From Flavobacterium johnsoniae UW101 (GTDB taxonomy: Bacteria; Bacteroidota; Bacteroidia; Flavobacteriales; Flavobacteriaceae), in contig NC_009441.1 in assembly GCF_000016645.1 (NCBI RefSeq), positions 1,426,001 through 1,490,000 of the forward strand: a DNA stretch of 64,000 bases, given 5' to 3'. The position numbers were made by a program, and so were the translations under genes. Under the pieces are notes generated by a model, which searched no databases, had not been told where the DNA came from, and saw only the letters and a program-made list of their open reading frames with translations. Positions 60,084 to 64,000 of the stretch are shown here, one piece after another (position 1 is the stretch's first letter; the number at the start of each line of letters is the position of its first letter).

Positions 60084-60428
60084 ATGAATATTTTCGTTGG
60101 AAGCCTTCCATTCAGTATTGAGGAAGCAGATTTAAGAGAGTCTTTTGAGGCTTATGGAACAGTTGACTCTGTTAAAATTATTACTGATAAATTTACTGGA
60201 AGAAGTAAAGGCTTTGGTTTTGTTGAAATGCCAAATGATAGCGAAGCTCAGAAAGCTATCGACGAATTGAACGGTGCTGTTGTTTCAGGTCGTACAATCG
60301 TTGTAAATAAATCTGAGCCAAAACCAGAAGGCGAAAGAAGAAGTTTTAATAACAACCGCGGAGGAAACGATCGTGGTGGTTACGGAAACAACCGTGGCGG
60401 AGATCGCGGAAACAGAAGAGAATATTAA
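60084..60428 (+). CDS. RRM RNA-binding protein with Gly/Arg tail
   Basis: A 114-residue single RRM protein. RNP2 is MNIFVGSLPF (1-10) and RNP1 is RSKGFGFVEM (about 40-49). The tail (about 84-114) is rich in Gly, Arg and Asn (FNNNRGGNDRGGYGNNRGG), like the RGG tails of eukaryotic and cyanobacterial Rbp proteins. Such proteins bind RNA as chaperones, often in cold or stress responses. A single-gene unit with promoter and strong terminator. Confidence 0.94.
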   Translation: MNIFVGSLPFSIEEADLRESFEAYGTVDSVKIITDKFTGRSKGFGFVEMPNDSEAQKAIDELNGAVVSGRTIVVNKSEPKPEGERRSFNNNRGGNDRGGYGNNRGGDRGNRREY

Positions 60429-60447
60429 TGTTTTTTTTCTAAAATAT

Positions 60448-60481
60448 AAAAGGGATCAACGAAAGTTGATCCCTTTTTTTA
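60448..60481 (+). terminator. Intrinsic terminator of the RRM gene
   Basis: A 13-bp perfect stem (60448-60460 with 60465-60477) with a GAAA tetraloop and T-run, like the one at 22317. Confidence 0.93.
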
Positions 60482-60585
60482 TGTTGTTTTTATTTCAGGT
60501 TTTAAGTTTCAGGTTGTTGTAATGGTAAACCTTAAACTTGACCCGAGGCTTTAGCCGAACGGGCGAAGCAAACAAAAATAACTAA

Positions 60586-61641
60586 TTATACATTCGCAGC
60601 TAACCAGTCACCAACTTCTTTAGTGCCGTATGCTTTACCTCCGTTAGCTAAATCTTCAGTAACTACTCCAGCTTCTAAAGCCTTGTTTACAGCATCTCTC
60701 ATTGCTTTCCCTTCTTCCATTAATCCGAAGTTTTCGAACATCATAGCAGCAGATAAAATAGTAGCCATTGGGTTTGCTATGTTTAATCCTGTAGCTTGTG
60801 GATAAGATCCGTGAATAGGTTCGAATAAAGATACTTCAGCTCCCATAGAAGCAGAAGGCATTAATCCCATTGAACCAGAAATTACAGAAGCTTCGTCAGT
60901 TAAGATATCTCCAAATAAGTTTTCAGTAATTAATACGTCATAAGAATTTGGCCATTGAACCAAACGCATTGCAACCGCATCAACAAATTCGTAGCTGACT
61001 TCAACCTCTGGATAATCTTTTTCCATTGCCTGAACCGTTTCTCTCCATAAACGTGAAGTTTCCAAAACGTTTGCTTTATCAACGCAGCATAATTTTTTGG
61101 AACGAGTCATTGCTAATTCGAAACCTTTTTTAGCTAAACGCTGTACTTCGGCTCTTGTGTAAACACAGTTGTCGTAAGCTGTGTCTCCGTTGTCTTTTCT
61201 TCCTTTTTCACCAAAGTAAATACCTCCAGTTAATTCTCTTAAGAAAACTAAATCAGTTCCTTCAATTCTTTCTCTTTTTAGCGGCGATTTATCTAATAAA
61301 GATGGGAATGTAAAAGTTGGTCTTACGTTTGCGAACAAACCTAAAGCTTTACGCATTTTTAATAAACCTTGCTCTGGGCGTACTGGTGCAGAAGGATCGT
61401 TATCGTATTTTGGGTGGCCGATTGCTCCAAAAAGAACCGCATCAGCATTTTTACAAATTTCGTGTGTTGCATCTGGATAAGGTTCTCCAACTGCATCAAT
61501 TGCAGCTGCTCCAGTTAAAGCCGGTTTCCATGTAATTTCATGTCCGAATTTTTTTGCAACAGCATCAGATACTTTTACAGCTTCATTTATTACTTCTGGT
61601 CCGATTCCGTCGCCGGCTAAAAGGGCTATGTTTAATTTCAT
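60586..61641 (-). CDS. leuB: 3-isopropylmalate dehydrogenase
   Basis: A 351-residue NAD-dependent beta-decarboxylating dehydrogenase of leucine synthesis. [32 protein letters not shown] and [20 protein letters not shown] are diagnostic. The frame is open from 61728, but the extra 29 codons lie in an intergenic inverted repeat; the ATG at 61641 ([12 protein letters not shown]) is the family N-terminus. Last gene of the leu row, downstream of the leuA-like gene. Confidence 0.96.
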   Translation of the reverse strand: MKLNIALLAGDGIGPEVINEAVKVSDAVAKKFGHEITWKPALTGAAAIDAVGEPYPDATHEICKNADAVLFGAIGHPKYDNDPSAPVRPEQGLLKMRKALGLFANVRPTFTFPSLLDKSPLKRERIEGTDLVFLRELTGGIYFGEKGRKDNGDTAYDNCVYTRAEVQRLAKKGFELAMTRSKKLCCVDKANVLETSRLWRETVQAMEKDYPEVEVSYEFVDAVAMRLVQWPNSYDVLITENLFGDILTDEASVISGSMGLMPSASMGAEVSLFEPIHGSYPQATGLNIANPMATILSAAMMFENFGLMEEGKAMRDAVNKALEAGVVTEDLANGGKAYGTKEVGDWLAANV

Positions 61642-61656
61642 TCTATATGTGTTATT

Positions 61657-61738
61657 AAGGTTCAAAGTGACAAAGTTGCAAAGGTTCAAAGTTTTAAAAG
61701 CAGGTATAGACCTTTGTCGCTTTGTCACTTTGAACCTT
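61657..61738. repeat. 19-bp inverted repeat inside the leu operon
   Basis: A perfect 19-bp inverted repeat (61657-61675 with 61720-61738) whose arms contain TTCAAAGTGACAAAG; a second CAAAGGTTCAAAG word lies in the loop. It fills the gap between the leuA-like gene and leuB. Related words occur at 6266-6373. Confidence 0.75.
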
Positions 61739-61749
61739 TGTACCTATTA

Positions 61750-63270
61750 TTAAGTTATAATGTTAAGCATTTTTTGTGTCGCAATAATCGCAGCAACGGT
61801 CTGGTCAGAATCTAATCCGCGGGTTTTGAATTCTTTTCCGTTGTTTGTCCATGTAATAATGGTTTCGCACAATGCATCAGAACTACTTCCTGGTGGGATT
61901 CTAACTGCGTAATCAATTAATTTTGGAAGCGTAAGTTTCTTGCTTTTGTAAATCTTTGATAAAGCATTCATAAAAGCATCAAACTGACCGTCTCCTTGTG
62001 CATTTTCTTCGATTATTTCTCCGTTTAAATTCAAAGATAAAGTCGTAGATGGGCGCATTCCTTTAGAATGAACCAGCATATAAGAATTTATTGTGATTCT
62101 TTCTTCGTAAGTATGGCTGTCTAAAACATCAGAAATAATGTATGGAAGATCTTCCTTAGTTACGGTTTCTTTTTTGTCGCCTAGTTCGATAATTCTTTGG
62201 GTAACCAATTTCAAATCTTCGTTGTTAAGTTTTAAACCTAATTCCTGAAGATTTTTTTCAATATTGGCTTTTCCAGAAGTTTTTCCTAGAGCATATTTAC
62301 GTTTTCTTCCAAAACGTTCTGGAAGAAGATCGTTAAAATACAAGTTGTTTTTGTTGTCTCCATCAGCATGAATTCCAGCTGTTTGTGTAAAAACGTTATC
62401 GCCTACAATTGGTTTGTTGGCAGGAATTCTGTAGCCTGTAAAAGTCTCAACAAGTTTACTTACAGAATACAGAGAAGTTTCTTTTACATTGATTTTTACT
62501 TGTGGTAAATAATCGTTGATTACAGCAACAGTACTTTCAAGAGGTGCATTTCCAGCACGTTCTCCCATTCCGTTTACCGTTACGTGAAGTCCGTTGATTC
62601 CCGCTTTTATCGCTTCCATAACATTGGCAACGCTTAAATCGTAGTCGTTGTGTGCATGAAAATCAAAGTGAATGTTTGGATATTTTGCTCTGATTTTTGA
62701 AATAAACTCAAAAGTTAAAGATGGAATTAAAACACCTAAAGTATCAGGGAGTAAAACTCTTTTGATTGGCTGTGTTGCTAAGAAATCTAGAAATTGAAAA
62801 ACATAATCTGGAGAATTTCGCATTCCGTTGCTCCAGTCTTCCAGATAAACATTGGTTTCTATATTGTTTTCTTTAGCTAAAGCAATGATTTGAGCGATTT
62901 CAGAAAAATGCTGTTCCGGAGTTTTCTTTAATTGATGTGTTAAGTGATTCATTGAACCTTTGGTCAATAAATTCTGTACTTTGGCACCGGCTTTTTTCAT
63001 CCAGTCAATTGAAACGCCTCCGTCAACAAACGTCAAAACTTCAATTCTGTCAATGTATCCTTTTTCTTCGGCCCATGAAGTAATGCCTTTTACGGCCTGA
63101 AATTCTCCTTCGCTCACGCGGGCAGAAGCAATTTCGATTCTATCAATATTTAATTCCTCCAACAACAATTGCGCAATGGTTAATTTTTCTGCAGCAGAAA
63201 AAGATACTCCTGAGGTTTGTTCGCCATCACGGAGTGTCGTATCCATTATTTCAATTTTTCTTTTTTCCAT
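61750..63270 (-). CDS. 2-isopropylmalate synthase / citramalate synthase-like
   Basis: A 506-residue enzyme of the DRE-TIM acyltransferase family that condenses acetyl-CoA with a 2-oxoacid. The catalytic-metal motif MDTTLRDGEQT (9-19) and HAHNDYDLSVANVM are present. A LeuA dimer-type regulatory domain ends the protein (GDGQFDAFMNALSKIYKSKK). It lies between leuD and leuB, so it serves branched-chain amino acid synthesis. Its sequence differs from standard LeuA, and flavobacterial relatives are often a second copy; (R)-citramalate synthesis from pyruvate is a real alternative. Confidence 0.85.
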   Translation of the reverse strand: MEKRKIEIMDTTLRDGEQTSGVSFSAAEKLTIAQLLLEELNIDRIEIASARVSEGEFQAVKGITSWAEEKGYIDRIEVLTFVDGGVSIDWMKKAGAKVQNLLTKGSMNHLTHQLKKTPEQHFSEIAQIIALAKENNIETNVYLEDWSNGMRNSPDYVFQFLDFLATQPIKRVLLPDTLGVLIPSLTFEFISKIRAKYPNIHFDFHAHNDYDLSVANVMEAIKAGINGLHVTVNGMGERAGNAPLESTVAVINDYLPQVKINVKETSLYSVSKLVETFTGYRIPANKPIVGDNVFTQTAGIHADGDNKNNLYFNDLLPERFGRKRKYALGKTSGKANIEKNLQELGLKLNNEDLKLVTQRIIELGDKKETVTKEDLPYIISDVLDSHTYEERITINSYMLVHSKGMRPSTTLSLNLNGEIIEENAQGDGQFDAFMNALSKIYKSKKLTLPKLIDYAVRIPPGSSSDALCETIITWTNNGKEFKTRGLDSDQTVAAIIATQKMLNIIT

Positions 63271-63328
63271 ATTGATATTTCTAATTTCTAACTGTTTGAA
63301 TGCAACAGATAAACGTATTCTAATTTTT

Positions 63329-63367
63329 GACGCTGATTTTACGGATTCGCTTTGCGAAGACGCTGAT
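63329..63367. repeat. Short direct repeat and hairpin upstream of the leuA-like gene
   Basis: GACGCTGAT occurs at 63329-63337 and 63359-63367, each followed within a few bases by ACGGATT. TTCGC/GCGAA (63346-63350 with 63354-63358) makes a small hairpin between them. Words like ATCCGT continue to about 63440 and also appear near 34997-35008. Looks like flavobacterial intergenic repeat material. Confidence 0.45.
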
Positions 63368-63463
63368 AAAAACGGATTTTTTATTATTAAATGAAATAAA
63401 ATCTGCGTTAATCCGTGCTTTTGCGATAGTAAATCTGTTTTATCCGCGTTCTATATTCTAGAA

Positions 63464-63496
63464 AGACCCGACTGGTTTTTAAAGCCTGCCGGGTCT
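63464..63496. repeat. Imperfect palindrome between leuD and the leuA-like gene
   Basis: AGACCCGACTGGTTTTT (63464-63480) and AAAGCCTGCCGGGTCT (63481-63496) pair imperfectly. It is a degenerate relative of the perfect palindrome at 13931-13968 and lies 22 bases after the leuD stop. It could act as a partial terminator. Confidence 0.6.
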
Positions 63497-63518
63497 AATA
63501 GACTGAATGATATTTCTA

Positions 63519-64000
63519 TTAGTACGGAAGTTTATCGGCGAAAGCCTTAATATCTTCCTTCATGTTTTGTAAATAATCAATATCGTCAAAACCATTAATC
63601 ATGTTATTTTTTTTGTAACCGTTAATAGCGAATGATTCTTGCTCACCAGTTGACAATAAAGTAATCGTTTGGTTTGGAAGGTTGATTTCTAATTCAGTAT
63701 TTGGATCAGCTTCGATAGCTTCGAAAATATTTGCTAAAAATTCTGGGCTGATTTGTACTGGTAAAACACCAATATTTAAACAGTTTCCTTTGAAGATATC
63801 AGCAAAGAAACTAGAAACTACAGCTCTAAATCCGTAATCGTAAACTGCCCATGCAGCGTGCTCTCTTGAAGATCCAGAACCGAAGTTTTTTCCTCCAACT
63901 AAAATTTTTCCGCTGTAAGTTGGATTGTTTAAAACGAAATCTGCTTTTGGAGTATCATCTCCATTATATCTCCAGTCTCTAAAAAGATTATCTCCAAAGC
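63519..64000 (-). CDS. leuD: 3-isopropylmalate dehydratase small subunit (5' end outside window)
   Basis: The frame runs leftwards from the window edge to TAA at 63519-63521, giving about 160 C-terminal residues. [20 protein letters not shown] and [17 protein letters not shown] are diagnostic for the swivelling LeuD subunit, with [17 protein letters not shown] following. With LeuC (not in view) it isomerises isopropylmalate. First visible gene of the leuD, leuA-like, leuB row. Confidence 0.95.
   Translation of the reverse strand, partial: FGDNLFRDWRYNGDDTPKADFVLNNPTYSGKILVGGKNFGSGSSREHAAWAVYDYGFRAVVSSFFADIFKGNCLNIGVLPVQISPEFLANIFEAIEADPNTELEINLPNQTITLLSTGEQESFAINGYKKNNMINGFDDIDYLQNMKEDIKAFADKLPY

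Noticed and set aside
63176..63394. 72-codon plus-strand frame upstream of the leuA-like gene
   Set aside because: Antisense to the gene's 5' end and continuing into intergenic repeat; no support.

Overview
The window looks like chromosome of a Bacteroidota bacterium, most likely a Flavobacterium or close relative. It is AT-rich. Many genes are preceded by the TAnnTTTG -7 box typical of this phylum. It encodes phylum-typical families: a T9SS-sorted SprB-repeat protein, a TonB receptor with a carboxypeptidase-like N-terminal domain, DUF6252 and DUF3050 proteins, and GG-leader peptides. No CRISPR array, prophage, complete insertion sequence or rRNA is visible. One tRNA gene (Ser, anticodon GGA) lies at 40584-40670.

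Layout. 1-1261: PepSY/DUF3649/DUF3325 membrane operon, probably linked to iron uptake (incomplete at the window edge). 1489-5594: sucA-sucB of 2-oxoglutarate dehydrogenase. 6769-13917: a sugar locus with a LacI regulator, tandem operators, TonB receptor, MFS permease and cytosolic GH37 trehalase of fungal neutral type. 14056-15030: prenyl diphosphate synthase. 15297-22296: a YceI protein and a TetR-TolC-MFP-RND efflux operon that share an operator/promoter design. 22428-25052: secreted SprB-repeat protein. 25104-34880: a PKD/beta-barrel protein, a TPR-CHAT protease and a retropepsin-like protease in one operon, then a lipoprotein, an ECF sigma factor with a TPR anti-sigma protein, and an S41 peptidase. 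35078-38076: TatD, acyltransferase and L-asparaginase. 38318-47545: mostly single-gene units (MFS, LysR, XRE, GNAT, nitrilase, AraC, SGNH lipoprotein, DUF3050, acyl-CoA dehydrogenase).

47717-57359 is the most unusual part. It is a peptide export locus with five small precursors sharing related leaders; four end the leader in Gly-Gly. It also has a VKOR-thioredoxin oxidoreductase with an apparent 1-base frameshift, a C39-peptidase ABC exporter, an HlyD-type adaptor and a DUF6625 glycosyltransferase-like protein. A membrane-spanning TPR-AraC regulator flanks it, and a compact structured-RNA candidate lies between two precursor genes. The gene set resembles glycocin or disulfide-bonded class II bacteriocin loci.

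57388-64000 returns to housekeeping genes: trmN6-like methyltransferase, rimM, rpsP, a DUF6252 lipoprotein, an RRM protein, and leuB, a leuA-like synthase and leuD (incomplete at the right edge). Many intergenic gaps hold inverted-repeat or REP-like elements, several of them inside operons.
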